64,000 nucleotides of DNA from an uncultured Pelagibacteraceae bacterium (GCA_902587515.1 CACILM010000002.1:151900-215899); one strand, 5' to 3'. Shown: positions 48,691 to 58,335, counted from the stretch's first letter. Notes: a model not told the origin generated them from the letters alone. Program-made: numbers and translations.

Positions 48691-49797
48691 ATGAAAAAAC
48701 TTATATTTAAATCAATTTTATTATTTTTAATATTTTCCCTTGCGTATTTTTTATTTGGCTTATGGGGTCTTATTGAATTAAACAAAAATAAAAATTTGCT
48801 ATTTAAAAGCAAAGAAAACTTCATTTTTCATAAAAATTACTCAAATAAAATCCACCATTTAAGAGATGCAAATAGATGGGGAGACAAGGAGAATGGTTAT
48901 TTGTTTTCTGTTATTAATGAGAAAAATAAAAAGGGAAAGACAATTTTGCTTCAAGGTGACTCATGGATTGAGAGTATTTCTGAAATAAAACAATCAGAAG
49001 AAATGATTAAAAATTTTGCAATAAAAAATAATTACAGAGTTTATAATGCTGGCATTACATCTTTCGCTCCATCTTTGATGCATAAGCAATATGAAATTTT
49101 AAAACAAGAATTTAATATTAATCCAGACTTACTTATAATTTATATTGATCAAACTGATATTGGCGATGAATTTTGCAGATACAAAAATAAAAAAATTTAT
49201 TCAAAAAATGGTAAACTGGAGAGAATAAGAAGAGAAGAGTTTACTAGAGCAACATATGATTATTCTAAATTATATTTATACTCTGAATTAAATTTTCAGA
49301 GTACTTTTAATAAGATAATTAAATTTCCGGCAAAAAAAACAAATTATTTTTTAAAACGCAATATCAATCGCTTAAATAATATTTTCAAAAATGGTTATGA
49401 AAATAGAAATGTTCATAAGTGTGGATTTAGAGAAATAATGAAGGAACTTGAAAATTATGACAGTAATGCTGAAAGAAATTTTAAAAAATCTTTGGGTGAA
49501 TTTTTAGAGTACTTAGCTACTGAGAAAAATATTGAAAAAATTTTTATTGTAAGCTTTCCTCATAAAAGACATTTAGATAACACTTATAAAGTTGATGTCT
49601 CAGATTATATAAATGATACTTTATCTCTAAACAAAGACAAAAGGATTAGTCATATCAATATGTCAAAAATTGATTTTAGTAATTTAAATAAAAATGAAAT
49701 CTATAAACCTAATGATTTAGCTTCTCACTTAAACGATGTGTATCATAGTAAAATATTTATAAAAAATATTCTTCAAAATATAAAAAAACAAAATTAA
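48691..49797 (+). CDS. membrane-anchored SGNH-hydrolase-like protein
   Basis: N-terminal TM; LLQGDSWIES and distal DLASHLND; start trimmed from 48631. Confidence 0.5.
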   Translation: MKKLIFKSILLFLIFSLAYFLFGLWGLIELNKNKNLLFKSKENFIFHKNYSNKIHHLRDANRWGDKENGYLFSVINEKNKKGKTILLQGDSWIESISEIKQSEEMIKNFAIKNNYRVYNAGITSFAPSLMHKQYEILKQEFNINPDLLIIYIDQTDIGDEFCRYKNKKIYSKNGKLERIRREEFTRATYDYSKLYLYSELNFQSTFNKIIKFPAKKTNYFLKRNINRLNNIFKNGYENRNVHKCGFREIMKELENYDSNAERNFKKSLGEFLEYLATEKNIEKIFIVSFPHKRHLDNTYKVDVSDYINDTLSLNKDKRISHINMSKIDFSNLNKNEIYKPNDLASHLNDVYHSKIFIKNILQNIKKQN

Positions 49798-49804
49798 GAG
49801 CTTA

Positions 49805-50512
49805 ATGAAAAGACTTAAAAACTGGGATAATAAAACTTGGTTATCATCCATAACGTATATATCGCAATTTAATAAATTTCTTAAAAACAGAATTAATTTA
49901 AATAAAAATTCTAAAATATTGGATATTGGATGTGGAAGAGCGAATATTATTAGTGCTCTTCAAAAAAAATATAAATTTAGAAAAAAACCCATAGGGATTG
50001 ATATTGTTGCAAATAAGGATGTTAAAAAGAATATAGTATTTAAGAAAATTGGTGCCTTAAAATATTTAAAGAGACAAGAAAAATATGATCTAATTTTAAT
50101 CAAACAAACTATTCATTTTTTTTCTAAATCAGGTTTAAATCGTCTTCTAAATCTTGCTCAGAAAAGCTTAAATGACAAAGGTAAAATATTAATTTTTTCT
50201 CTAAAAACAAAAAATAATAAGATACCTTGTTTTAAAAAAATGAGAAAAAATTTAGAAAAAAGTTTAAAAAGAGACGAAGTTTTATTTAAGATAATCAAAA
50301 ATAACTTAAAAAAAATAAGCTATACAAACTTTAATTTTAAAGTAAACATCTCTAAACAAAAATACATTAGAATGATCAAAGAGAGATACATTTCATGCTT
50401 ATTAAATATGAGTAATAAAGAAATAAAATTTGGTATCAGTGAAATAAAATCTAAATATAAAAATCAAATAAAATTCACTGATACCTTAAAATGTATTAGC
50501 TACAGAAAATAA
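49805..50512 (+). CDS. class I SAM-dependent methyltransferase
   Basis: KILDIGCGRANIISAL, PIGIDIV motifs. Confidence 0.75.
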   Translation: MKRLKNWDNKTWLSSITYISQFNKFLKNRINLNKNSKILDIGCGRANIISALQKKYKFRKKPIGIDIVANKDVKKNIVFKKIGALKYLKRQEKYDLILIKQTIHFFSKSGLNRLLNLAQKSLNDKGKILIFSLKTKNNKIPCFKKMRKNLEKSLKRDEVLFKIIKNNLKKISYTNFNFKVNISKQKYIRMIKERYISCLLNMSNKEIKFGISEIKSKYKNQIKFTDTLKCISYRK

Positions 50513-50836
50513 TTATTTTCCTGGCTCTTTGTATGATGAAGCCATTTTCTGAGCAGTTTTAGCTATCTCATTTAGATCTACATCTTCTAAAATTGTAAAA
50601 TCTGAAACAGCACCACTAGAAACAGCAACCATTGCAGCTGCAGCAGCTTGTTCAAAAGTTCCTTCAATCACTGCCATAAAATCATATTTTCCTCTAAGGC
50701 CTGAGTATTGAGTTACTTTAGCTCCCACAGAAGCAGCAAGTGCAGATGTTGCAGCTTTTCTGTCTGTAGACGGATTGCTTACAAATCCTCCAAGACCTTT
50801 AGCTGTGTAACATCCAAGTGTATAAAATTTTGCCAT
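50513..50836 (-). CDS. GYD-domain-like protein
   Basis: 107 aa; GLRGKYDFMAVIEG, ferredoxin-like alpha/beta pattern. Confidence 0.65.
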   Translation of the reverse strand: MAKFYTLGCYTAKGLGGFVSNPSTDRKAATSALAASVGAKVTQYSGLRGKYDFMAVIEGTFEQAAAAAMVAVSSGAVSDFTILEDVDLNEIAKTAQKMASSYKEPGK

Positions 50837-50849
50837 TGTTACCCCTTTC

Positions 50850-51143
50850 CTATTTCTCGATTACAACTGTACCAGAATGAGGATCAGTTACTCCTAAATC
50901 TGATGACAGTTCTTCTAAAGTGTGCCGAAGTGAGTCCAAAAATTCAATCATTTTTGGTCTTGCTTTAGCAATGTCATCTTCAGAATTCCATTCACCAATC
51001 ATAAAAAATTCGTTAGGTTTAGTTTCAACGTACTTTGCTGAAATCTGCCCATCGAACTTTGGCCGCTCATCAATTTTTTTTAAATATTCTTCTCTGCTAG
51101 AAGATTTTACTTTGCATCTAACAATATTCATAAACTTTGCCAT
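50850..51143 (-). CDS. dimeric alpha/beta-barrel (ABM-like) protein
   Basis: 97 aa; VRCKVKSSSREEYLKKI, EFFMIGEWNSEDDI. Confidence 0.5.
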   Translation of the reverse strand: MAKFMNIVRCKVKSSSREEYLKKIDERPKFDGQISAKYVETKPNEFFMIGEWNSEDDIAKARPKMIEFLDSLRHTLEELSSDLGVTDPHSGTVVIEK

Positions 51144-51151
51144 ATATATCC

Positions 51152-51568
51152 TTAAACGTAAATTTTATCAGCCAAACCGTAACAAAGAATAGCACTGATA
51201 ATAACAAGAACGAGTGGAGCATATATTCCATCGTTTCTAGTTTTTTTAGTTAAACCTGTTTTATCAATTTTTAATGTATAAAAATTTACAAATAATATTG
51301 AAACATTCATTATAAAAACTAAGTTAAAGAATGCCCAAGTAGCCTCTACACCGCCTGATCTTATAAAAGCGATATATATTGCCATTAAAACAGTAGCGAT
51401 CATGAATGAACCCGCGAATCTTGTAATTAAAGTTGCAGTTTTATCTACCCCTCTACCCTTTAGAAATTTTTTAGTATCAAAAACTAACTGGTAAGCGTAA
51501 CTACCAACTATAATAAAATGTGCTAAGTAGATTATTAAATAAAATGCGTTTCCAAATTTATCGATCAT
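51152..51568 (-). CDS. small integral membrane protein (about 4 TM)
   Basis: Hydrophobic segments; start trimmed to MIDKFGNAFYL. Confidence 0.6.
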   Translation of the reverse strand: MIDKFGNAFYLIIYLAHFIIVGSYAYQLVFDTKKFLKGRGVDKTATLITRFAGSFMIATVLMAIYIAFIRSGGVEATWAFFNLVFIMNVSILFVNFYTLKIDKTGLTKKTRNDGIYAPLVLVIISAILCYGLADKIYV

Positions 51569-51575
51569 AAATATC

Positions 51576-51863
51576 CTATGCGTTATAGTCCATGACTTGA
51601 TCTGTGCACTCAACAAACTTATGAGGAGTGAAAAAATCATTCATTTGACCTAGTTGATTAATAATTGCTTGCTCATCTTTACCTTTCCACCAACAATACA
51701 TTTCCATCGTGTCTCCTGGTGTATTCCAAGTCATTTGACAAGCAGCATTGTCACTTTTCATGCTCTTAACAATATCTTCCATCTTCATAGAAGCCACTGT
51801 ATCAGTAAATTTTTTTTTCATTTCAGCAGACTTAAAAGTATGCGTTACCATATAGTTTTTCAT
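51576..51863 (-). CDS. small dimeric alpha/beta-barrel-like protein
   Basis: 95 aa, in same-strand small-gene operon. Confidence 0.5.
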   Translation of the reverse strand: MKNYMVTHTFKSAEMKKKFTDTVASMKMEDIVKSMKSDNAACQMTWNTPGDTMEMYCWWKGKDEQAIINQLGQMNDFFTPHKFVECTDQVMDYNA

Positions 51864-51876
51864 TTTTCCTCCTTCT

Positions 51877-52167
51877 TTATAGATTTATTTTTGATAGCTC
51901 ATATAATTGAGCACTATCCACACACTCGGCATAAATCGCTTTAGCTGTAGGATTGTTCCCAGTTACAAACTCTTTCATTCCTGCTTCGTTATGAACATTA
52001 ACTTTAAATAGCATTCCGCTTTTATCTGGGATCATAGCACCAACAGTTTTTTCCGGATATGCAACACTTTTTCTAACACTCATACCCTCATCTGATTGCA
52101 TCCATTTCGTGAAAGTTTCTAATTTGCCTTCTTTAAATTTAAGATGTACTAACATTTCTTTTTCCAT
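51877..52167 (-). CDS. small dimeric alpha/beta-barrel-like protein
   Basis: 96 aa; MLVHLKFKEGKLETFTKWM. Confidence 0.5.
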   Translation of the reverse strand: MEKEMLVHLKFKEGKLETFTKWMQSDEGMSVRKSVAYPEKTVGAMIPDKSGMLFKVNVHNEAGMKEFVTGNNPTAKAIYAECVDSAQLYELSKINL

Positions 52168-52180
52168 TGTTTACTTTTAT

Positions 52181-52468
52181 TTAAACTCCTCTAATTATTA
52201 TTCCATTAGCAACTGAGTTTGCTAATCGAATAGGTTTTACTGGTTTGTATTCCTTAGAGTCATACCACTCTAAAGCTTTTTCATAAGTTGGAAATTTAAT
52301 TACTACTGTTCTAGGGTATTTCCACTCACCATCTATAACTTTGTACTCACCGGCACGTACAAGGTATTCTCCTCCGAATTTTTGAACTGTAGGCACAACT
52401 TTACCAATATATTCTTTATAAGCCTCAGGATTTTTTACATCTATATTAGCTATAACGTATCCGCTCAT
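52181..52468 (-). CDS. DUF1330-family protein
   Basis: GYVIANIDVKNPEAYKEYIGKVVPTVQKFGGEYLVRAGE...PTYEKALEWYDSKEYKPVKPIR. Confidence 0.85.
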   Translation of the reverse strand: MSGYVIANIDVKNPEAYKEYIGKVVPTVQKFGGEYLVRAGEYKVIDGEWKYPRTVVIKFPTYEKALEWYDSKEYKPVKPIRLANSVANGIIIRGV

Positions 52469-52470
52469 TT

Positions 52471-52854
52471 TTAGCCTGCATAAATCGTTCTAGATAATTT
52501 TTCGATTTTTTCTTCTGAACCTTTAATTTGCTTATAAATAAATTTATTACACTCACCATTTTTAGATTTATCAAAAGGCTTGCCATAAACTTTGTCTACA
52601 TAAGCATTCATGCCTTTGTTCATCTCATCATCTTTAACACCCTCGGATGAAAGGTATTCTCTTATAACTTTTACTGAAGCCAAAGCTAATTCCATGTTTT
52701 TAACTTCGATAGTCTCAGCTGGTAAAACAGCTGTTGCACTGTAGTGACCTAAACACTCTATTGTTTTTTCTTTTTGAGCTTTTGTTATATGTCCTGCAGC
52801 AAAGGCTGAGCTCATGCACAAAAAAACTGCAAGAATTAAATAATGATTTCTCAT
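52471..52854 (-). CDS. secreted small protein of unknown function
   Basis: Signal peptide MRNHYLILAVFLCMSSAFAAG; 127 aa. Confidence 0.6.
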   Translation of the reverse strand: MRNHYLILAVFLCMSSAFAAGHITKAQKEKTIECLGHYSATAVLPAETIEVKNMELALASVKVIREYLSSEGVKDDEMNKGMNAYVDKVYGKPFDKSKNGECNKFIYKQIKGSEEKIEKLSRTIYAG

Positions 52855-52949
52855 AATAGTTTTAATTTCTCAAAATATAGATTACTTTAATTGTGTTAAA
52901 ATTAGATTACAGGTATGCATATTGTCTACAACCTTGAGGTTAAAAATTA

Positions 52950-53828
52950 ATGAAAATCATTGATTGTACGTCTTTTTACAACGAACACATGATGTACGAA
53001 GTTAGATTAAATGTTCTTAAAGATAAAGTTGATAAATTTATTGTTACTGAATCAACTTATTCTCATAGCGGTAAAAAGAAAAAGTTAAATTTTGATATAA
53101 ACAATTATCCCAAGTTCAAAGATAAAATTAAATATATCGTGATAGATAAAGAGCCTGACGGAATTGTTGAAGAAAATAATAATCCAACTTTACAAAGAGC
53201 GAATAGTCTAAAAAGAATTGAATTATCTTACGATGAGCATTTTAATGCTATCAAAGATGCTGATGATGATGATTTTATAATGTTAAGTGATAATGATGAA
53301 ATCCCAAATTTAGACTCTGAAGATTTCAAGAAAAATAAAAATGATATTGTGATATTTAATCAGCTATTTTTTTATTTTAAATTCAATTTACTGTATGACA
53401 GAATGCTCTGGCCAGGTACTAAAGGGTGTAGAAAAAAGAATTTGAAATCTTTTTCTTGGCTTCGTAACATCAAGTTTAAAAAATATCCTATTTGGAGAAT
53501 AGATACATATTTTTCAAACACCAAATATTCAAATTTAAATATTATAAACGATGGTGGATGGCATTTTACAAATTTAAAAAGTCCAGAGGATATGTTTGAA
53601 AAATTTATGAACTTTGGCCACCATGATGAATTTAAATTAAGTGGAATAACAGTTGATAAAATTAGAGATAAAATTTCTAAAAGAGAAATGTTTTATGATC
53701 ATTTTGCAGACAAAAGTTCTAAAAATAAATGGAACAGCGACTACAAGCTTAAAAAAATTGATACTGATCTTTTGCCAAGATATCTTGTAAGTAATAGAAA
53801 AAAATACTTAGAGTGGTTTGATATTTAA
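52950..53828 (+). CDS. glycosyltransferase family 17-like
   Basis: MKIIDCTSFYNEHMMYEVRLNVL, FIVTESTYSHSG, DFIMLSDNDEIP, GGWHFTNL. Confidence 0.75.
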   Translation: MKIIDCTSFYNEHMMYEVRLNVLKDKVDKFIVTESTYSHSGKKKKLNFDINNYPKFKDKIKYIVIDKEPDGIVEENNNPTLQRANSLKRIELSYDEHFNAIKDADDDDFIMLSDNDEIPNLDSEDFKKNKNDIVIFNQLFFYFKFNLLYDRMLWPGTKGCRKKNLKSFSWLRNIKFKKYPIWRIDTYFSNTKYSNLNIINDGGWHFTNLKSPEDMFEKFMNFGHHDEFKLSGITVDKIRDKISKREMFYDHFADKSSKNKWNSDYKLKKIDTDLLPRYLVSNRKKYLEWFDI

Positions 53829-54583
53829 TCCCACACTGGTGTTTTTTTTAAAATAAAACTTTTGATACCAATTTTTTTATTTTTACTATCTAAAAGCTTA
53901 TAAAATTCTTGTCTTTCTTTTTCTAAAGCATTCTTAGAATTTGTCTCTAAATTTACAAGTTTTTTAATAATTTGAAGTGACTTTTTAGGTTTTGAAGAAA
54001 TTTTGATCAAAAATTTAATCATACGGTCATTAAAATTTTCTTTTGGAATAATTTGTGAGACTATCCCAAATTTCATCGCAGTTTCAGCGTCGATAATATC
54101 ACCTGACATAGCTAGATATTTTATATTTTGATTTGAAGTAAATTTTTTAGTTTTTTGTGTTCCACCGATACCCGGAATAAGTCCTAAATTAATTTCAGGT
54201 AATCCAAACTTTGCATTATCACTAGCAATAATGAGATCGCTTGAAAGAGCCAATTCAAAGCCTCCACCTAATGCATAACCATTAACAAATGCAATGATTG
54301 GAATATCAATTTCTTTTAGTTTATCAATATTTGAGAATAGTTTTTGTTTTTTTGCTTGTTTGGAGTTTAATTTTTCTAATTCTTTGATATCAGCTCCAGG
54401 AGAAAAAAACTTTGATCCACCAATTAAACCAATACATTTTATTTCTTTAGTTTTATTTAAATGCTTGGTTGCATTAGCTATTTCATTTAGGGTTTTTTCA
54501 TCTAAACTATTATTTTTATTGTTAGCAATTTGAATAATTGCGTAATTTCCTCGCTTTTCTATTTTAATATTTTTATAGTTCAT
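53825..54583 (-). CDS. enoyl-CoA hydratase/isomerase family
   Basis: FSPGADIKEL, NGYALGGGFELALSSDLIIAS, PEINLGLIPGIGGTQ. Confidence 0.93.
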   Translation of the reverse strand: MNYKNIKIEKRGNYAIIQIANNKNNSLDEKTLNEIANATKHLNKTKEIKCIGLIGGSKFFSPGADIKELEKLNSKQAKKQKLFSNIDKLKEIDIPIIAFVNGYALGGGFELALSSDLIIASDNAKFGLPEINLGLIPGIGGTQKTKKFTSNQNIKYLAMSGDIIDAETAMKFGIVSQIIPKENFNDRMIKFLIKISSKPKKSLQIIKKLVNLETNSKNALEKERQEFYKLLDSKNKKIGIKSFILKKTPVWD

Positions 54584-54606
54584 TTTTATAGAATATAAAT
54601 TTCATT

Positions 54607-55179
54607 ATGACAGAGCAACTAATTATATTAATTGAAATAATCTTGATAGACTTGGTCTTAGCAGGCGATAATGCAATCATTATTGGAATGGTTGCATCAA
54701 AATTTGAGTCTTCTAACAGAAAAAAAATTATATTTTGGGGCATTGGTGGAGCAGTAGTTTTAAGAATTATTTTTACCTTTATAACTGCTTATTTATTGCA
54801 AATTACAGGGTTAAGACTAATTGGGGGAATATTATTACTCTATATTTGCTACAAACTTTATCGTGATGTTATTCAAAAAAAAATTGAAGAAAAAAATATT
54901 GAAGTTGATAATTCAAATTTTAGAAAAGCAATTTTCACCGTTATTCTTGCAGATGTAACTATGAGTTTAGACAACGTTTTAGGAGTAGCTGGTGCAGCCA
55001 AAGATCACTATATGCTTTTAGCCTTTGGATTAGGCTTATCAATATTGTTAATGGCGTTTGCTGCTAATTATACTGCGAAACTGATTAAAAAATATTCTTG
55101 GATTAGCTGGGTTGGATTGATTGCAATTCTTTTTGTGGCTGTTCAATTAATATATGAAGATTTAAGAATTTTATTATGA
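54607..55179 (+). CDS. TerC/YjbE-like integral membrane protein
   Basis: DLVLAGDNAIIIGM and ADVTMSLDNVLGVAGAA repeats. Confidence 0.88.
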   Translation: MTEQLIILIEIILIDLVLAGDNAIIIGMVASKFESSNRKKIIFWGIGGAVVLRIIFTFITAYLLQITGLRLIGGILLLYICYKLYRDVIQKKIEEKNIEVDNSNFRKAIFTVILADVTMSLDNVLGVAGAAKDHYMLLAFGLGLSILLMAFAANYTAKLIKKYSWISWVGLIAILFVAVQLIYEDLRILL

Positions 55180-55970
55180 TTAGATTTATAACATTTTTTT
55201 TGTTGATATTTAATATTTCTCATGCGGCTGAATTTTTTGGTAATTTCAAACAAGGCTCTTTTATATTAGGAAAGACAGATCCCAATTCAAAAGTTTTTAT
55301 TGACAGTAGAAAAGTAAGAGTTTCAAATGATGGTTACTTTGCTTTTGGTTTAGATAGAGATAGAAAAAACAATATCTTAATTAAAATAATAAATAAGAAA
55401 GAAACCACATTAATTGAAAAAAAGGTTTTTAAAAGAAAATATAAAATACAAAGAATTGATGGTCTTCCGCCTAAACAGGTAACACCTCCACCAGAAGTTT
55501 ATGAGAGAATAAAAAAAGATAATATTTTAATTGGAAAAGCGAGAGCGATAGATAGTAAGTTAATTTTTTTTAAAAACAAATTTATCTATCCTATCGATAA
55601 ATATATAATAACTGGTGTTTATGGCAGCCAAAGAATTTTAAATGGTAAACCAAGAAGACCTCATTATGGAATTGACTTCCATGCTCCTGAAGGAACGCCA
55701 GTAAAATCAATGATGGACGGAGTGGTGACATTAGTAGAAAATGATATGTATTTTACAGGTGGAACAATTATTTTTGATCATGGTCATGGAATTAGTACGC
55801 TGTACATGCATATGAAAGATATAAATGTTAAAAAAGGTCAAAAAGTAAAAAAGGGAGAAATAGTTGGCACGCTAGGTCAGAGTGGAAGAGCAACTGGTCC
55901 ACATTTGGATATTCGTTTAAATTGGTTTGATGTCAAATTAGACCCTGCAACAATTTTAAATTCAAACTAA
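55176..55970 (+). CDS. secreted M23-family peptidase
   Basis: HYGIDFHAPEGTPV, YMHM, GQSGRATGPHLDIRL. Confidence 0.92.
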   Translation: MIRFITFFLLIFNISHAAEFFGNFKQGSFILGKTDPNSKVFIDSRKVRVSNDGYFAFGLDRDRKNNILIKIINKKETTLIEKKVFKRKYKIQRIDGLPPKQVTPPPEVYERIKKDNILIGKARAIDSKLIFFKNKFIYPIDKYIITGVYGSQRILNGKPRRPHYGIDFHAPEGTPVKSMMDGVVTLVENDMYFTGGTIIFDHGHGISTLYMHMKDINVKKGQKVKKGEIVGTLGQSGRATGPHLDIRLNWFDVKLDPATILNSN

Positions 55971-57802
55971 TCAAGTTCAAATTTATTTTTATAGTCTTTT
56001 AAAAGAGATTTATCTTGTTCGTCTTTAAAAAGTATAAAATCCTCAATTACTAGTAAATCTAAATTAGTTCCCATAAAACAATTAAAAGCATCTTCTATAG
56101 AACAAACAATTGGTTCTCCCCGAACATTAAAAGAGGTATTCACTATGACTGGGCAATTAGTAATTTTCTTAAATTCATTTATTAGATTGTAATATTTGTG
56201 ATTAGTATCTTTATGCACGGTTTGAATTCTAGCAGAATAATCCACATGGGTTACTGCAGGTATTGAAGATCGTTTAACATTTAATTTTTCAATACCAAAT
56301 AATTTTTTGTCTTTTTCAGACATGCTTACTTGTATGTCTTTTTTTACTTCTGCTACTAAAAGCATATAAGGACTATCATAATCTATTTCAAACCAATTAC
56401 TTACATCCTCTCTTAATACCGAGGGTGCAAAAGGTCGGAAGCTTTCCCTAAACTTTACTTTTAAATTAAGCTCTTTTTGCATCTTTTCTGATCTCGGGTC
56501 TGCTAAAATCGAACGTCCTCCAAGAGCTCTAGGTCCAAACTCCATTCTTCCTTGAAACCAACCTACAGTCTTATTATTAGAGAGCTCTTTCGCTACTAAC
56601 GATGAGGTTTCATCAGTTGATTTTTTTGTATATTTAGCTTTTAAAATATCTAATTTTTTTTTTATTAGATCATTGCTATATTTTGGTCCTAAATAAGCTC
56701 CTTTCATTTTATCTTTGAAATCAGTTCTAGGTTTTTTAAGCTCTTGATGCCAATAAGCTAATGCTGCGCCCAAAGAACCACCAGCATCACCAGCTGCTGG
56801 CTGAATCCAAATATTTTCAAAATGTTTTTCATTTAATATTTTTCCATTAGCTACACAATTTAAAGCTACACCGCCTGCTAAACATAAATTTTTTATTTTG
56901 TACTCTTTAGAGATATCTTTTGTTAATCTTAAAATTACTTCCTCAGTTACTGCTTGAATTGAAGCTGCAATGTCCATATGAAAATCAGTTAATAAATCTT
57001 TTTTTGGATCTCTAACAGGATGACCAAATAGATTTGAAAATTTACTATTCGTCATTGTAAGACCTGTAGCGTAATTAAAATATTTCATATTTAATTTGAA
57101 TGAACCATCATTTTTTAAATCTATTAACTCATTGATGATAAGATCTTTATACTTTGGTTTTCCGTAAGGAGCTAAGCCCATAACTTTATACTCACCACTA
57201 TTAACTTTAAATCCAGTGTAATATGTAAATGCTGAATAAAGTAGACCTAGTGAATGAGGAAAATGTATTTCTTTTAACATTTTTAATTTATTATCTTTTC
57301 CTATCGCCACAGTGGTTGTCGCCCACTCACCTACACCATCTAAAGTCAAAATTACTGATTCTTTGAACGGAGAAGGATAAAATGCACTAGCGGCATGGCT
57401 ATAATGATGTTCAGAAAATTTAATTTTATTTATATCCTTAAATTTTTCATCGTGTTGTTTTAGGTTTTCAAATAAGAATTTTTTTTGGAAAAGTTTTTCT
57501 CTCAGCCAAATTGGCATCGATAAACTAAAAGATTTAAAACCCCTTGGTGCAAATGCCATGTATGTTTCTAAAAGTCTTTCAAACTTTAAAAAGGGTTTTT
57601 CGAAAAAAACAATATGGTCTACTTCATTAAGATTTATATTACCCTCTTCTAAAACATATTTTACTGCATTGTAGGGATACCGGGCGTCATGTTTCTTTCT
57701 TGAAAATCTTTCCTCTTGAGCAGCTGCAATGATTTCACCATTTCTTAATAATGCTGCTGCACTATCATGATAAAATGCTGATATACCTAAAATTGATATC
57801 AC
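55967..57802 (-). CDS. carbamoyltransferase (NodU/CmcH family)
   Basis: GISAFYHDSAAALLRNGEI, LAGGVALNCVANGKI, GRMEFGPRALGGRSILADPR; GTG start. Confidence 0.95.
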   Translation of the reverse strand: MISILGISAFYHDSAAALLRNGEIIAAAQEERFSRKKHDARYPYNAVKYVLEEGNINLNEVDHIVFFEKPFLKFERLLETYMAFAPRGFKSFSLSMPIWLREKLFQKKFLFENLKQHDEKFKDINKIKFSEHHYSHAASAFYPSPFKESVILTLDGVGEWATTTVAIGKDNKLKMLKEIHFPHSLGLLYSAFTYYTGFKVNSGEYKVMGLAPYGKPKYKDLIINELIDLKNDGSFKLNMKYFNYATGLTMTNSKFSNLFGHPVRDPKKDLLTDFHMDIAASIQAVTEEVILRLTKDISKEYKIKNLCLAGGVALNCVANGKILNEKHFENIWIQPAAGDAGGSLGAALAYWHQELKKPRTDFKDKMKGAYLGPKYSNDLIKKKLDILKAKYTKKSTDETSSLVAKELSNNKTVGWFQGRMEFGPRALGGRSILADPRSEKMQKELNLKVKFRESFRPFAPSVLREDVSNWFEIDYDSPYMLLVAEVKKDIQVSMSEKDKKLFGIEKLNVKRSSIPAVTHVDYSARIQTVHKDTNHKYYNLINEFKKITNCPVIVNTSFNVRGEPIVCSIEDAFNCFMGTNLDLLVIEDFILFKDEQDKSLLKDYKNKFELD

Positions 57803-57955
57803 TTAAAAAATTGTATAAATAAATGGTGCAACTGCTGAACCTTGGCTTAAAACTATAAGAACACCAAATAGAGCTAGCACAATAATAATTGGAAATAACC
57901 AATATTTTTTTCTTACTCGTAAAAACTCCCAAAATTCTTTTAAAAATTCAATCAT
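57803..57955 (-). CDS. DUF5989-like small membrane protein (not in supplied ORF track)
   Basis: Read from sequence: MIEFLKEFWEFLRVRKKYWLFPIIIVLALFGVLIVLSQGSAVAPFIYTIF (50 aa), overlapping the start of the upstream gene's stop. Confidence 0.85.
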   Translation of the reverse strand: MIEFLKEFWEFLRVRKKYWLFPIIIVLALFGVLIVLSQGSAVAPFIYTIF

Positions 57956-58335
57956 TAAAACTGTTTATCCATTGTGCCTATCTCTTTTTTTCTTTTTATC
58001 CAGTAAGAATTTTGTTGTTTCAAGTACTTTAAGCCCAATAAATCTTTACCAAAAGCCCTTAAAAGTAAACTGATAGGTGTTAAAATCAAAAAATAAACCA
58101 AAGCCATGATCAAAGGAGCAATTATCTTTCCTAATATTTCTCCAAATTTTATCCAAATTTCATTTATTGGGGATAGTAGTTTAGAGTTTAATAAACCTAA
58201 AGTTAGAAAAATTATTGAAATTGTAATTAAATAAATATTTGGACTCATTTCTTTTGTAAGTGGCCATAAACCAAAAACAAAAAAAACTAAAAAAAACAAT
58301 ATGCCAAAACTTTTATTAGATGATTTTTTGTGCAT
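57955..58335 (-). CDS. SxtJ-family membrane protein
   Basis: 126 aa membrane protein preceding DUF5989 and carbamoyltransferase; FGLWPL and RAFGKDLLGLKY pattern. Confidence 0.75.
   Translation of the reverse strand: MHKKSSNKSFGILFFLVFFVFGLWPLTKEMSPNIYLITISIIFLTLGLLNSKLLSPINEIWIKFGEILGKIIAPLIMALVYFLILTPISLLLRAFGKDLLGLKYLKQQNSYWIKRKKEIGTMDKQF

Noticed and set aside
50708-50968. 86-aa and neighbouring plus-strand ORFs across the small-gene operon
   Set aside because: Antisense to consistently spaced minus-strand genes with recognisable domains.
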